64,000 bases of DNA from NCBI RefSeq assembly GCF_016808335.1, contig NC_053149.1, forward strand, positions 21,942,451 through 22,006,450, written 5' to 3'. The notes under the pieces are model-generated. The model searched no databases. It worked only from the letters and a program-made list of their open reading frames with translations, and was not told where the DNA came from. A program made the position numbers and the translations under genes. Shown in pieces: positions 33,646 to 44,621 of this stretch (its first letter is position 1; every line of letters begins with the position of its first letter). The DNA comes from Panicum virgatum. Lineage: Eukaryota; Streptophyta; Magnoliopsida; Poales; Poaceae.

Positions 33646-34190
33646 CTAGATAGTCTTGGTACCCACATCACCAGTTGGTTTAACTGATGATTGGCTTTGC
33701 TTTTTGGAAGGCATCGACTCCTTGAGGGAGAGTTCCTTAGCAGTAGCAAGTATTTCGTTGACAGAGCTGGGAACCCGGTTCATGGCCGCATGATCTATTG
33801 CTTCCTTGTCACATTCGAAAGACTTGAGGAGGTCTCCACGTAGTGAAAGGACTCCTGTATTGCCTGGCATCTTGAGTAGCAGGTAAAGATAGTGTGGCAC
33901 TGCCATGAATTTGGCTAGTGCCGGTCTTCCCAAGATAGCGTGGTAAGAGGACTCGAAGTTGGCTACTTCGAATTTGATGTACTCTGTCCAGAAGTTCTGT
34001 TCTGTACCAAATGTGATTGGGAGGGTGACCGAGCCAATTGGTGTAGAAGAGTTTCCAGGAACGATGCCATAGAATGGAGCTTTGCTTGGAGTAAGCAAAC
34101 TCATATAGTTGAGGCCCATCTTTGCCAATGTGCTTGCAAAGATCAAGTTGAGCCCACTTCCGCCGTCGATGAGTACTCGAGTAAGCTTGG
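33646..34190 (-). pseudogene. Aspartic protease region of element C
   Basis: Retropepsin-like domain. The active-site segment VLIDGGSGLNLIFA lies just left of 34190 and is followed by VTLPITFGTEQNF, and by YHAILGRPALAKFMAVPHYLYL, the second conserved protease block (ILGRP). It would cleave the element's polyprotein. It is in frame with gag (separated by a stop at 34195) and ends at a stop at 33646. Confidence 0.75.
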
Positions 34191-34194
34191 AGCC

Positions 34195-36000
34195 CTAAAC
34201 AACTGTTTCGAGTACTAGCGGGAACTTTCCAAGTTCAGAGAAGCTGGTCCATTGATCCTCCCTTGAGAAGGTAATGGGGACCTCGCTATATTTGAGTGGC
34301 CTCTGAATTGCTGGTTCGACTGATAGGATTTCTCTGAGTAGGAGCTTCTGAGCTCGCTTGGAGAACCTAGGATCTCCTCCAAATATGACGTTAACGATGT
34401 TTTGTTGCTGTTGGAAACCGTCGTGGTCTTTCTTGTCGTCTTCATTATCTTTGTCTTGTTCTTTCTTTGGAGCGACTGCAGGTGCCGACTGGAAGGATTT
34501 GCGCAAGATCGTGCACTCCCACATCGAGTGGTTGCTCTTGGGGTGGATTGGGCACCTCTTGTTGTGGAGAATCTTGTCGAACTGGTCTTGCGGCTTGTCG
34601 CCCTTCTTACCACGCGGTGTGCAATCCATAGTGCCGACTATATCATCTGGCTTACGCTTACGCGAAGGATCCCGCTGGTTGCTGGGACCTCCACGGTCAT
34701 TGTGGCGCTTCCCGTTGTTGTTGTTGTTGCGGCGGGGAAAGCAACTGCGTTCTTGCTCCTCTTCATCTGCCCAACACTGCATCATGTCACGTAGATCTAC
34801 CACAGTGTTGGGCCGATTATGACCAAAGTCGCGGTATAGTGACTGGACTGTGATGCCGCTCTGGAAGTAGTCGATGATGTCGTCGTCGGCGATGTTGGGG
34901 ATGGTGGCTGTTGTGTCGAAAAATCGCTTGACGTAGGATCTGATCAACTCACCTTGCTCCTGTTGGATCATGGACAGGGCGTGGCGAGTGGCTACTCGGT
35001 GTAGCGACCCCTGGAAGTTGTTGACAAACACCTTCTTGAGGTCCTCCGACGAGTGGATTGACTCGCGTGCCAAGCTTTCGAGCCACGTGAGGGGTGTGGG
35101 CGCCAGGGCCATCGGGAGGTTGAGGACCTTGGTGCTGGTGTCTCCGCCTGCAACACTAATAGCGGTCAAGTATAATCATAACCATTGAGCAGGGTCTTGC
35201 TTACCATTGTACTTTTGGATGTTCGTAGGCTTGAAATCCTTCGGGTACTCGATGTTGTCGAAGGTCTTGCTCAGGGCTTGGAAGCGGTCGGAGTTGTCTG
35301 CAAGCTGCACTCTACGTCTTGCGTTGATGATGTCCCGTGCATCCACAATGGAATTGGCTACCTCTTCCCTGTTGTTCCCGCGGTTGTTGTTGTTGCGGTT
35401 TGGATGAGGCATAGGGGCTTGGTTCACATGTGGTTGGCCACCCCTGGGGCGATGGCTACTCGCGACTTATTGATCCTCTTGATTTCTTCGGTTCTGCTGC
35501 TCCTGCTGCTGTTGGCGCTGATGGCCTCCGGGAGTACGGCTTGCCTGAGGTACGACTGTTGCGGTAGCCCATGATCGCGTACTATGAAGCGAGGACAGAG
35601 GGTTCTGTCTCTCGAGTTGTTCAACGGCGTTTTTGGTGAGATTTATGACTCGTTCCAACTCGGGATTCTAGGGCATCGTCATGAGTCGCAGGGTTGCTTC
35701 TGTCATTGCGGCGATTGGTGTTCTGAAGATAGGATCCGCAACATTGTTAAATTCGTTGTTGAGGTTGCGTGGCGGGAGACGAGCACGTTCGGCCGCACGA
35801 GTCCTGCGCTCTTCTTTGCGCTAATTCCTTTCCTTGCGAGCTATATGAGTGACTTCATCTTCGTCTGCTGGAGCATCTTGGGTCAGGTTATCAGCTAAAA
35901 TCTGATCCAAGGCTTCATTTGGATCATGATGGCTAGGAGCGCCTCCGTTTTGAATGATCACCGGAACCAAACGCTCGTGAGAGAAACTTTCTAGGTCTCA
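34195..36000 (-). pseudogene. gag gene of element C
   Basis: The clear part is 35427-34195. It has QKYNGKQDPAQWL, a stop, then LTAISVAGGDTSTKVLNLPM, ALAPTPLTWLESLARESIHS, RSYVKRFFDTTATIPNIADD: a retrotransposon Gag domain. Then come basic Arg/Asn-rich residues and a C/H segment (CPIHPKSNHSMWEC) in place of a classic knuckle. The N-terminal part (35430-36000) is legible only in pieces. It would form the particle that packages the element's RNA. Confidence 0.72.
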
Positions 36001-36671
36001 TTCGTAATCAGCTAGGACAATTCCACCAGAGCCAGTTTCCCTCTCGGTTTTGAGGGGAGTGCCGTGTTGAAACGGGAGATCATCAATGCTGGTGACTTCT
36101 CGTAGGCTGTCGAGTAGTTCTGCGAGGGTATGGCCTCGGCAAGATTTGATCTGCATCTTAGCCAGCGCATTGGTGATGAAATCCAGGCTGTCTTGAGGTG
36201 ACACGACTGGATCTGGGTAAATGTCAAAAATGGGTGCCCCCGGCTAGCGATGGCTAATTGGTTTTCGACGTGAAGTAGGCGATCCAAGCTATTTTCATAG
36301 AAGGATCTAATCATCTGTTTGTAAGTAGATGATGAATTGCACAAACTGAAGATGGGTTGCACAATAAGAGTCTCAATCCGAGTAGATTTCGGTATGAGAT
36401 TGATCTGAGTCCGAGTAGAACCCGACTTGTCTTTGAGTTTCACCTCGATCTCCTTGGGAAGGTCGGGAAGCAACGTGACACCACGATCGTAGGATCTGGC
36501 GGGTTTGTTGGAATCTTCCGACATAGAGATCTTCGATGTGGGAGAGTTGGTTAGGTGGCTGTCAAAACTGCCCGAACCATTGGCGACACAGACCCACGAG
36601 CCGAAGATGAAGGTGGCACCTCGGGGAGGCGTCTTGGTGCTGGAAGCGAAGGTGGCCATCGAACTCGCCAA
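36001..36671 (-). other. Leader and gag 5' region of element C
   Basis: An open minus-strand frame (36671-36012) starts near the primer site but has no recognisable domain; the remainder is probable untranslated leader and degraded gag start. Confidence 0.4.
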
Positions 36672-36691
36672 GCCCCCTACCTGGTGCGCCA
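36672..36691 (-). other. Primer-binding site of element C
   Basis: Minus-strand TGGCGCACCAGGTAGGGGGC, two bases inside the 5' LTR; differs from the sites of A, B and F. Confidence 0.7.
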
Positions 36692-36693
36692 GC

Positions 36694-37108
36694 TGTCAGT
36701 GTTTACCGCTAAGCCTGCTCAGGGATACCCTTAGCAGTAAGGTTTGTAGGTAGGGATCGACGGCTCTGGAACTCGATGGTGCAAGGAACACAAAGATTTA
36801 GACAGGTTCGGGCCGCGAGTTACGTAATACCCTACGTCTTGTGTGGTGGTTTGTATTGCCTTAGGTATTGATGTGTTTCGAGGGGGTCCCTGCCCGCCCT
36901 TATATATCCGGGGGGACATGGTTACATGGAAAGTCCTAGCCGAGTACAGTTGGAGTCCTTCTACAACACGATCGAGTAGTTTCCTTGTACTGCAGCTAGT
37001 ACTACGCCTATTCGGGTAATTACAAAAGAGGTAAGGTACATCCATGAGTTATCCCTTACTCTAGAATATTCTATGCATGTGAGCAGTCCCGCTGTCCCGG
37101 GTCTGACA
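36694..37108 (-). repeat. 5' LTR of element C
   Basis: A short LTR of 415 bp: on the minus strand it starts TGTCAGACCCGGGAC and ends AAACACTGACA. It has a GCTAAG/CTTAGC hairpin near its 3' end (36708-36736). The partner LTR is lost. Confidence 0.78.
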
Positions 37109-37113
37109 GTCAT

Positions 37114-40100
37114 ATAGTCTGCTGCTCGGGAGAGATTAGATCCATGTTAATTGTTGCATTCCTTCAACCATGCATCAGAGTCTTATTCAATGGCATGAAG
37201 ATAACGTTGAAATAATCAAAGTAGACTCTTCAGTAATGGTGGCCACAGTTAATCAAGCATACTGGGAGTTTGAGAGCTTGAGTGTTTCTGTGGAAGGGAA
37301 TACAATGAAGATCCTATCATGATCAATGAGGAGGGTCAACAGCCGATCCTAGCAGTCGACTCTTTTTGTAATTTTTTATGGGTAATCCCATAGATGGTAA
37401 CAAGGGGAAGTTGGGGCATGGTTTTATGTCGGCTGATAAATTAAAGCAAATTGACATTGGACCTGGTGATAAGCCAAGACCGACATACATCAGTGCCAAC
37501 TTGGACCCTGAGTTTAGAATATAATTGATAAACCTTTTGAAAGAATATAAAGATTGTTTTGCTTGGGATTATTCAGAAAAACCTGGTTTAGATCGATCTA
37601 TTTTTGAGCATCGTTTACCAATAAAACCTGGATTTCGGACATTTAAACAGCATCCTCGAAAAATTTATAAACTTCAAGTACTTACTGATGTGAAGGCTGT
37701 AATAGAAAGGTTATTGGAAGTAAATTTTATCAGACCTTGCAGGTATGCTGACTAGATCTCTAATATTGTCCATGTGTACATGAAGAATGGCAAGATGCGG
37801 GTCTGCATTGATTACAGTGATTTGAACAAAGCTACTCCGATGGATGGTTACCCGATGCCGATTGCAGATTTGTTAGTGGATGCAGCAGCAGGTCACAAGG
37901 TAATCAGTTTCATGGATGGCAACGCTGGATATAATCAAATTTTCATGGCAATTGAAGATGTACTCAAGACAGCATTTAGATGTCCCAATCTTGTGCGTTT
38001 GTTTGAGTGGGTTGTTATGACATTTGTTTTGAAAAATGCTGGTGCAATTTATCAAAGAGCTATGAATTACATTTTTCATAAGTTGATTGGCAGGATAGTG
38101 GAAATTTATATTGATGATGTGGTGATCAAGTCTAGAGATTACAAAGAGCATCTGGCTGATATAAAAGAGACCTTGGAATTTGCTAGAAAGCATGGTTTGA
38201 AGATGAATCCAAACAAGTGTGCATTTGGGGTGTCAGCTAGTGAGTTTTTGGGATTTCTAGTACATCAGAAAGGGATTGAGGTTGGAAAGAAGAGCATGGA
38301 GGCAATAGATGAAGTGGGCCCCCCTACTAATTTGAAGCAACTACAATCCTTGCTCGGTAAAATCAATTTCGTAAGAAGATTCATATTAAATTTTTCAGAG
38401 AAAGTTTTGCCGTTTTCACCATTGCTGAAAATGAGGAAAGACCAGGAGTTTAAATGGGGTGACAATCAACAAAAGGCTTTTGATGAAATAAAGGAATACA
38501 TGAAGGCACCACCAGTTCTGGTACCGCCTCAATTAGGAAAGCCTTTCAGGTTGTACGTGGCGGCCGGTAGCCAAACGATTGGATCGGCCCTTATACAAGA
38601 GTTTGAAGGAAAAGAGAGAGTTCTTTGTTATATTAGCCGGAAGCTGTTGGATCCTGAAACAAGATATTCTCCTATGGAAAAGCTTTGCTTGTTTGTTTAT
38701 TATTCCTGCACCAAGCTTCGACATTATTTATTATCCTCTGAGTGCATGATTATTTCGAAGGATGACATCATCAAACACATGTTGTCAATGCCAATCTTAA
38801 ATGGACGGATTGGCAAGTGGATTTTGGCTTTGTCAGAATTTGATTTGTGGTATGAGTCAGCCAAAGCAGTTAAAGGTCAGGTGATTGCTGATTTTATTAC
38901 TCAACATCACAAATCTGTCACCAACAATGTTGGAATTGTGCCTTGGTGCCTGTACTTTGATGGATCCTCATGCAAGAAAGGTGGTGGAGTTGGTGTCCTG
39001 TTAGTTTCCCCTCGGGGGGCAATATATGAGTATGCTATTCCAATAGAACCTGAAGTCACCAATAATCAAGCAGAGTATGAAGGTTTACTCAGAGGACTTC
39101 AACTTCTTTGAGAAGTAGAAGCCGTCGCAGTTGAGATATTTGGAGATTCTGAGCTAGTAATTAGTCAATTGATCGGCCAATATGAGTGCAAAAACGATAT
39201 ACTCAGAAAGTACTATGAGTAGTGTCAAGAATTGTTGAAGGGGTTCTGGGTAGTGGCTTTGCATCATATCCCTAGAGAGCAGAACATTGAAGCTAACCGA
39301 TTAGCTCAAAATGCTTCTGGATACCGAGAAGATCGAGAAGTTTTTGCTGTTGATGAATATGCTTTCAATGCTGATGATCAGGTTGTTGATGATTGGAGAT
39401 TTGAAATTGCCGGTTATCTAAGAAATCCATCTCAGAAGGTTTCCCGAAAGCTCAGGTATAAGGCCCTTAAATATGTTCTTCTTGATGATCAGCTGTACCA
39501 CAAGTCTTTGGATGGAGTATTACTCAAATGCTTAAGCCAAGAGGAAGCAAAAATAATCATGAAGGAAGTGCATGAAGGGTTGTGTGGTGCACATCAATCA
39601 ACTTACAGGATGAAGTGGATAATCAGAAGAATAGGGTACTTTTGGCCGACTATGCTGGAAGATTGTTTTGAGTACTACAAGGGTTGTCAGGATTGTCAAA
39701 GGTTCGGGAATATCCAACGAGCTCCTGCTTCAGCAATGAATCCAATAATCAAGCCGTGGCAATTCAGAGGATGGGGCATAGATCTGATTGGACAAATTCA
39801 TCCTCCATCGAGCAAAGGGCACAAGTTTATACTGTTGGCTATGGATTATTTCACTAAGTGGATTGAGGCAATTCCATTGAAGAAGGTTACTTCAGAGAAT
39901 ATGATAGAATTTGTTAAGGAGCATCTAATCTACTGGTTTGGGATACCTCAATCAATAACCACTGACCAGGGCTCTCAGTTTATCTCATCAGAATTCTACG
40001 ATTTTGCTGACAGCGTGGGGATTAAGTTGTATATTTCTTCTCCTCATTATGCACAGGCTAATGGTCAGGCAGAAGCTTCAAATAAGATCATGATCAAGCT

Positions 40101-40650
40101 CATTAAGAAGAAAATTGACGAGAAGCCAAGGAAGTGGCATTCAACACTTGGTGAAGCATTGTGGGCTTATCGTATGGCCTGCCATGGGTCCACTCAAACT
40201 TCTCCCTATGACTTGGTGTATGGATATCATGTTGTTTTGCCTTGGGAAATGCAATCTGGATCAGGAAGGGTTATGTTGCAGAAAGACTTGACGGCCGAAA
40301 ATTACAAAGACCTCGTGATGGATGAGTTAGAAGACTTACATCAGATTCGGCTTAGAGCATTGGAAAATGTTGAGAAAAATAAGATTCGGGTTGCAAAACA
40401 TTATAATAAGAAAGTCAAGGTGAAGCAATTTCTAGAAGGAGACTTAGTGTGGAAAGTTATTTTACCAATTGGTTCTAAAGATCACAAATTTGGCAAATGG
40501 TCACCCAATTGGGAGGATCCTCTTCGGGTAGTAAAATGTGTGCCTGGTAATGCTTATATCTTGAAGACCTTGGAAGGAGAAGAATACACTAGAGCGATCA
40601 ATGGGAGATACCTCAAGAAATACTATCCTAGTATTGAGGTAGGTACATAA
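37114..40650 (+). pseudogene. pol of element D: RT, dual RNase H, integrase
   Basis: A protease-RT linker (WEFESLSVSVEG) is legible at 37250-37320 in another frame. From 37430 one frame runs to 40650. RT: CFAWDYSEKPGLD, MRVCIDYSDLNKATP, DGNAGYNQIFM, KNAGAIYQRAMN and the catalytic YIDDVVIK. RNase H: PFRLYVAAGSQTIGSAL and SPMEKLCLFVYYS. Second RNase H: LYFDGSSCKKGGGVGVLL, NNQAEYEGLLRGL, FGDSELVISQ. Integrase: H2C2 zinc motif (HEGLCGAHQ to CQDCQRF), catalytic D in WGIDLIGQ, D in TTDQGSQF, E in NGQAEASNK. Stops at 37522, 37753, 39109 and 39220 are all in frame, with no frameshift after 37430, so only nonsense changes inactivate this part. Confidence 0.85.
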
Positions 40651-41051
40651 ATAGCTGGTTCTAAATGAATCAGGCTCGAATAGTCGGTATTGCTAAGTAT
40701 CGCCTTCAGAACACAAATCCCGAACAGGAAATAGCTGGTGCGGCATGCATCGCCTTTAGAGCAAAAAACACAAAGAACACAAGGAAATTTCATTTATTAC
40801 AGACCAAGCAAAAGAAACATGCAGCAGCCATCTGGTCATTTACTACTTGACAGGGTCGCCCATTAATCCAAGATAATAAGCATGATCGGTGTTAGCAAAG
40901 TGCTCCGGAGTCACCAATCAGTGAGGAATCAGAGGAAGAATTACAAATTGCTGAAAAAATTGAAGGATTGGTGATGGCTTGAAGGTTTGATGTTTGGTTG
41001 TCGAAGAGGAGAATAAAGAGTCAAATTTCGGAATAAAATAACCTTTTATCC
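40651..41051 (+). other. Spacer between pol and 3' LTR of D
   Basis: AT-rich, no domain in any frame. AAATAGCTGGT-type segments near 40650 and 40730 repeat with a following TCGGTATTGCTAAG/ATGCATCGCC pattern. Confidence 0.4.
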
Positions 41052-41068
41052 CAAAATTGGGGGGCATG
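41052..41068 (+). other. Polypurine tract of element D
   Basis: CAAAATTGGGGGGCATG immediately before the LTR start TGTTAACACC. Confidence 0.75.
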
Positions 41069-42777
41069 TGTTAACACCAAATTTTGGGCCTCGAGGAATG
41101 TGAAGAATGAACCAAAATTCCGACCAGGAGTCGTTGCTGGAAGGACGAAGAGAGCCACGAAGCAGCAGACAGATGTTCGATAATGCTGACGTCAGCCATC
41201 GGTAAGCTGCAGATCGTTCGGCTGTTCGGCTAAAAGAGGAATGGTTCGACCAGAAGCTTGCATCACGGACTCCAGCGCATGAAGGGAAAGATTAGAGTCC
41301 AACTTATCGATTAGAGGCATTAATTGCCTAATTTTGTAATTGTACTATGACAGGTCTCAATTAGATCTATTCGGTATCTTTTAGGTCGTATTCTGTTAGA
41401 ACTCGTGTTAGCCCAGGGTATAAATATAAACCCCCGGCCTTTGTAAAAAGTCTCTACACAATCAATCAACAAACAAACTAGCTTCGCGCCACCCTTTGAG
41501 TCCAGTCGAGTTGTCGAGTTCGTGCAAATGCTTGAGGGGGCTATTTAATCCGTTGACCTCCAAGTTGCTTGTAAGTTCCGACATGTCTTGCTTTATCTTG
41601 TTTTGATGTCAATCCGGTGGACATGGGCTTGATAGATCAAGATAGTTATCGATGCTTAATCGGGTTTAGCGTCATCCGGTGGATGTTAAGCTTGGGTTGG
41701 TAGATTGGGTGTCATCCGGTGGACATAGATATATTTCAAGGGTTAAGTATCAACGGCTCTAGTAGATTTGCTAAGTTATCAGTGTTGTCTATGCTTTATT
41801 TTTACATACTGTTTACAACACTTTTGCCCGATCTAGATTGATAGAGCTTGGCCGTATCTTCTGTGTTTATGATCGTCTTTATGCTCATGTACGTTTATCC
41901 TATCATGATGATTGTTTATCAATGCTTAGTAGGCAAGTCTTACCAATCTTGATCATTACATGTTGTGGGTTCAAGGCTGTTTAGATGCAAGTGGTTTGAG
42001 GGTTGATTTAATGCCGCTTTGGTCTATAGACCAGCTTTACTTTGATCCAATAATTTACTGCTTTTAGATATGTTCTGTTCCTGCTCCATGGAACCCGAAT
42101 CGGTTATTTTAGCTGATACGGTTATGCTTCCACGAGTAATACATGTTTATAGATCTATTTAGAAGATGGATGAAATAGTTTTGCATTACTAATTAATTAT
42201 GGAAGCCCGCTGGCCGTTAGACCAAGTGAACATAAACTGGTGTGTTTAGCGAAAAGGATTGGAGAGACCACTTTGGCCAATAGACCAGTCTAGCCAATCT
42301 CTGTTCTTCATTATGTAGATCAGATTCATAAGCATGGATTGCCTTTTTTATAAGATTTAGTATTGATCAAGCTTGCTTCGGTTATACGTTTGTGCTCTTA
42401 ATAATGTATTATTATGAATAGCTGATAACTGCTTTGATCTTTACATTCATGATACTGTTATGTCTGTTTCGGCTATTTGTTTTGTTCATGCTGTTATTAC
42501 ACTGGATTGTCGAATACGAGGTTTACCGAACATAACTTTTCGGGAATTGACTCTCTAGCCATTTGCCGCTAAAATTGGCTTATTGAGCCGTATATTTGGA
42601 ACTGTCTAGACTCACCCGGCATGTTCCACCTGAGGTTACTGATCTGTTTTTCTCCTTGTCAATTTTTAGGTCAAATTGACTGGCACGCTTTGGAGCAGAT
42701 CGATCGGGCTGCTTCATTCAAGTCACGACTTCGGCTTGCAGTGTGTTGAGCCCTGCAAACCACGTTTTGCGCCAACA
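41069..42777 (+). repeat. 3' LTR of element D
   Basis: Starts TGTTAACACCAAATTTTGGG and ends GCGCCAACA (the end could be two bases later). TATAAATA at 41419-41426 is followed by a C-rich stretch and CTCTACACAATC, a plausible promoter and start region. No partner LTR in the window. Confidence 0.75.
41419..41426 (+). promoter_or_regulatory. TATA box in the LTR of D
   Basis: TATAAATA about 350 bases into the LTR, preceded by GCCCAGGG. Confidence 0.6.
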
Positions 42778-43401
42778 CAACATATATCAGGTGTGTCGAT
42801 TGCCTACCGTCAAGTCAAAATCCAGCAATGAAAGTCGGATATGATGCAAATGGGGTGGGAAGGATACTACAAGTAGAGAATGAAAAATATATACATAGAA
42901 TAATTGGCCACTACCCAAAGTGCAGAGTATCTCATCTCGAGATTTTTTATAATACTTGTAGAGAATTTCGACTGCTCAGAGCCATCGATCCGACGACGAA
43001 AAAGGCCAAAGGCAATAGGAAGCGATGGGAAGCGATTTATCACGTATGGCCGAGGGGGAGGCGATTCCAAATAAATGGGGTATAATTGTGTTTTTGTAGT
43101 TTGTTTTTTTAATCAAGGATAAAACGGTAACTTCATAAATGCAACATTTATGTTTTGAGTAATATAGTTAGGGTGCATGATTGAAATACTATAGTTAGGA
43201 GAATATGTTCTTGCTAATTAAAAAAATAAAAAAAAAGACGTCCTCTAGGGTTTCAGGTTCCGCCGTCATCATTTCTCGGAGCCGCCGCCGCCCGTCCTCG
43301 CCGTCTCATCCCCCTCCTCCTGCTCCCTCCCTCCATCCCCTACCTCATCAGCAGACGTTGGCCATCACTCCGCGGAGGGCGGGTCGTCGGCGGAGGCGGC
43401 G
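42778..43401. other. Unassigned sequence and YggS-like 5' untranslated region
   Basis: 42778-43230 is AT-rich. An 85-codon open frame at 42828-43085 matches nothing I know. From about 43240 the sequence turns into a C/T-rich, GC-rich leader (GTCCTCTAGGGTTTCAGG onward) typical of a grass 5' UTR, leading to the ATGs of the next gene. Confidence 0.45.
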
Positions 43402-43586
43402 ATGGCGTCCGTGGCCGCGGCGGCGTCGCTCCGCTCGGTGCTGTCGCGCGCGCAGCAGGCGGCTGCGCGGGCGGGGCGCGCGCGGGTCGTCGGCGGAGGC
43501 GGAGATGGCGTCCGTGGCCGCCGCGGCGTCGCTCCGCTCGGTGCTGTCGCGCGCGCAGCAGGTGGCGGCGCGGGCGGGGCGCGCGC
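43381..43586 (+). repeat. 103-bp tandem duplication over the start of the YggS-like exon
   Basis: GGGTCGTCGGCGGAGGCGG begins at 43381 and again at 43484, and the following ~100 bases repeat with a few changes, including the ATG (43402 and 43505). Because 103 is not a multiple of three, the first ATG reads out of frame with the conserved exon. Confidence 0.85.
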
Positions 43587-43714
43587 CGGGATCCGTACGC
43601 GTGGTGGAGGTGAGCAAGACCAAGCCGGTGCCCGTCATCCGGGGCGACTACGACGCGGGCCACCGATGTTTCGGCGAGAACTACGTCCAGGAGCTCATCG
43701 ACAAGGCGCCTCAG
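43505..43714 (+). pseudogene. Exon 1 of a YggS/PROSC-type PLP homeostasis protein (fragment)
   Basis: The family binds pyridoxal 5'-phosphate on a lysine and buffers the free cofactor in cytosol and organelles. From the ATG at 43505 the exon encodes 70 residues: an Ala-rich start, LRSVLSRAQQVAARAG, then VRVVEVSKTKPVPVI with the PLP-binding Lys in VSKTKP, and AGHRCFGENYVQELIDKAPQ, a family signature. It ends in phase 0 at CAG followed by GTTGGG, a plausible splice donor. The next expected exon (RWHFIGHLQ-type) is not visible in the following kilobases. So it is a gene fragment, or a gene whose remainder has moved. The upstream duplicated ATG (43402) would reduce use of this start. Confidence 0.78.
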
Positions 43715-44077
43715 GTTGGGTTGAATTGGTTACCCGTTTTCTCAGTCCGACATAATCTTGCCTTTGGTCCCATATCATGCAAAGTGATAACCTGATGGAT
43801 GGAACATTTTGAAATTAGAGACAGCATCTCGTTAATGTAAGCTTCTCGCTGAGTCCTGGCAACTGCATCATTAGTATTTGTATTCGTGTGATCAAAGCAT
43901 TGAAGAGTGAATTTAGTCGAGCATTTCAAGTTGTTCTGCACAGCCGTAAATGACATGGATGGCAGTGACTTCCCTTCTGCAGTCACCACTCTCCAGTGAA
44001 GCCGTGAAGGCATGCAACAACTCTGAATGTTTTTGCTTGGTGATCAGTTAAGTTCTGATCAGAGTGTTGGTTCGCAG
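43715..44077. other. Intron-like sequence between YggS and AP2 exons
   Basis: No coding feature recognised. The stretch ends in a good splice acceptor (GTTCGCAG, 44070-44077). Confidence 0.4.
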
Positions 44078-44148
44078 GCACAATGGCAGGTGGGAGGTCA
44101 GGATCAGGTACACTTGCGTCAAGAAAAACTTCTACCTGGGCACTTTCG
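44078..44148 (+). pseudogene. Orphan AP2-domain exon (AINTEGUMENTA/WRI1-like)
   Basis: The 71-bp block is bounded by AG (44076-44077) and GT (44149-44150). In the second frame it encodes 23 residues that start HNGRWEVRI and end FYLGTF. In plant AP2-class transcription factors a stand-alone exon of this size ends at the same point (YLGTF) and has the HGRW or HNGRW start; these residues form part of the DNA-binding sheet. By my recalled consensus about 14 of 23 match; the middle (RYTCVKKN) is diverged. Neighbouring AP2 exons are not seen, so it is a fragment. Confidence 0.6.
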
Positions 44149-44355
44149 GTATGTGTCTCTTTCCTGGTCTTTAACTGCATTTCGTTAGTACTGATAATCG
44201 CAAGAAACCACATTTTTGTGTTCTAAGTGGGATGATTCGAACAGTTGATTCAGTTACCTAATGCTTAAACTTGTATGCCACAACTAGGATGCTGCCCTGC
44301 TCTTCTCTGGAATGACTTTTTGATTGCATTGATTCGGTTAATTCAATGAATAGTC
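44149..44355. other. Unassigned sequence
   Basis: No gene or repeat recognised; begins with the splice donor of the AP2-like exon (GTATGTG). Confidence 0.35.
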
Positions 44356-44514
44356 ACGGCTACTGAACTTGCTGCTGCACTTGCATATCAGCTACTGAAG
44401 CAGATCGGCTACTGAACTTGCTGCTGCACTTGCAGATCGGCTACTGAAGCAGGGGATGCACTTCTACTTCCTGCTGTTCCAGGGGGCGCACTTCTACTTT
44501 CCTGCTGTTCCAGG
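44356..44514 (+). repeat. Two short tandem duplications
   Basis: A ~48-base unit (GGCTACTGAACTTGCTGCTG onward) occurs at 44357-44403 and 44405-44452. It is followed by a ~31-base unit (GCACTTCTACTTCCTGCTGT type) at 44453-44483 and 44484-44514. Confidence 0.75.
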
Positions 44515-44621
44515 GGGATGCGTTCCTCTTGGTGGGCCTCGATCTCATCAGCGAGGACGTCAAATGAGATCGTCGATGGATGTGGACGAGCCTGTAGCTC
44601 GGTTCAGGGATAGGATGCTTA

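Larger units (their letters stand above)
1688..37108 (-). mobile_element. Element C: degenerate Gypsy retrotransposon, split by A
   Basis: C runs on the minus strand. Its 5' LTR is 36694-37108, its primer site 36672-36691, gag about 34195-36000, protease 33646-34190, RT 32770-33640, and pol continues at 1688-1933 beyond the 30.8-kb insertion A. Gag, protease and RT share a single frame from 35427 to 32770, broken only by stop codons, which suggests one original gag-pol ORF. The 3' LTR is absent because the element is truncated at 1687. The base after the 5' LTR starts GTCAT (37109-37113), the possible target duplication, which cannot be confirmed because the other flank is missing. C itself sits in the pol of element D. 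Confidence 0.8.
37109..42777 (+). mobile_element. Element D: degenerate Tat-type Gypsy retrotransposon (3' part)
   Basis: D is the outermost identifiable element: pol on the plus strand (37114-40650), polypurine tract, and 3' LTR (41069-42777). The 5' part lies beyond the nested insertions and outside the window. The pol order RT, RNase H, second (archaeal-type) RNase H, integrase is the hallmark of the Tat lineage. C is inserted just upstream of the RT. Confidence 0.82.

Noticed and set aside
43340..43663. Minus-strand Arg/Pro-rich frames opposite the YggS-like exon
   Set aside because: Antisense shadows of a GC-rich coding exon.
43711..44013. 100-codon minus-strand frame after the YggS-like exon
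   Set aside because: No recognisable domain; overlaps intron-like sequence.
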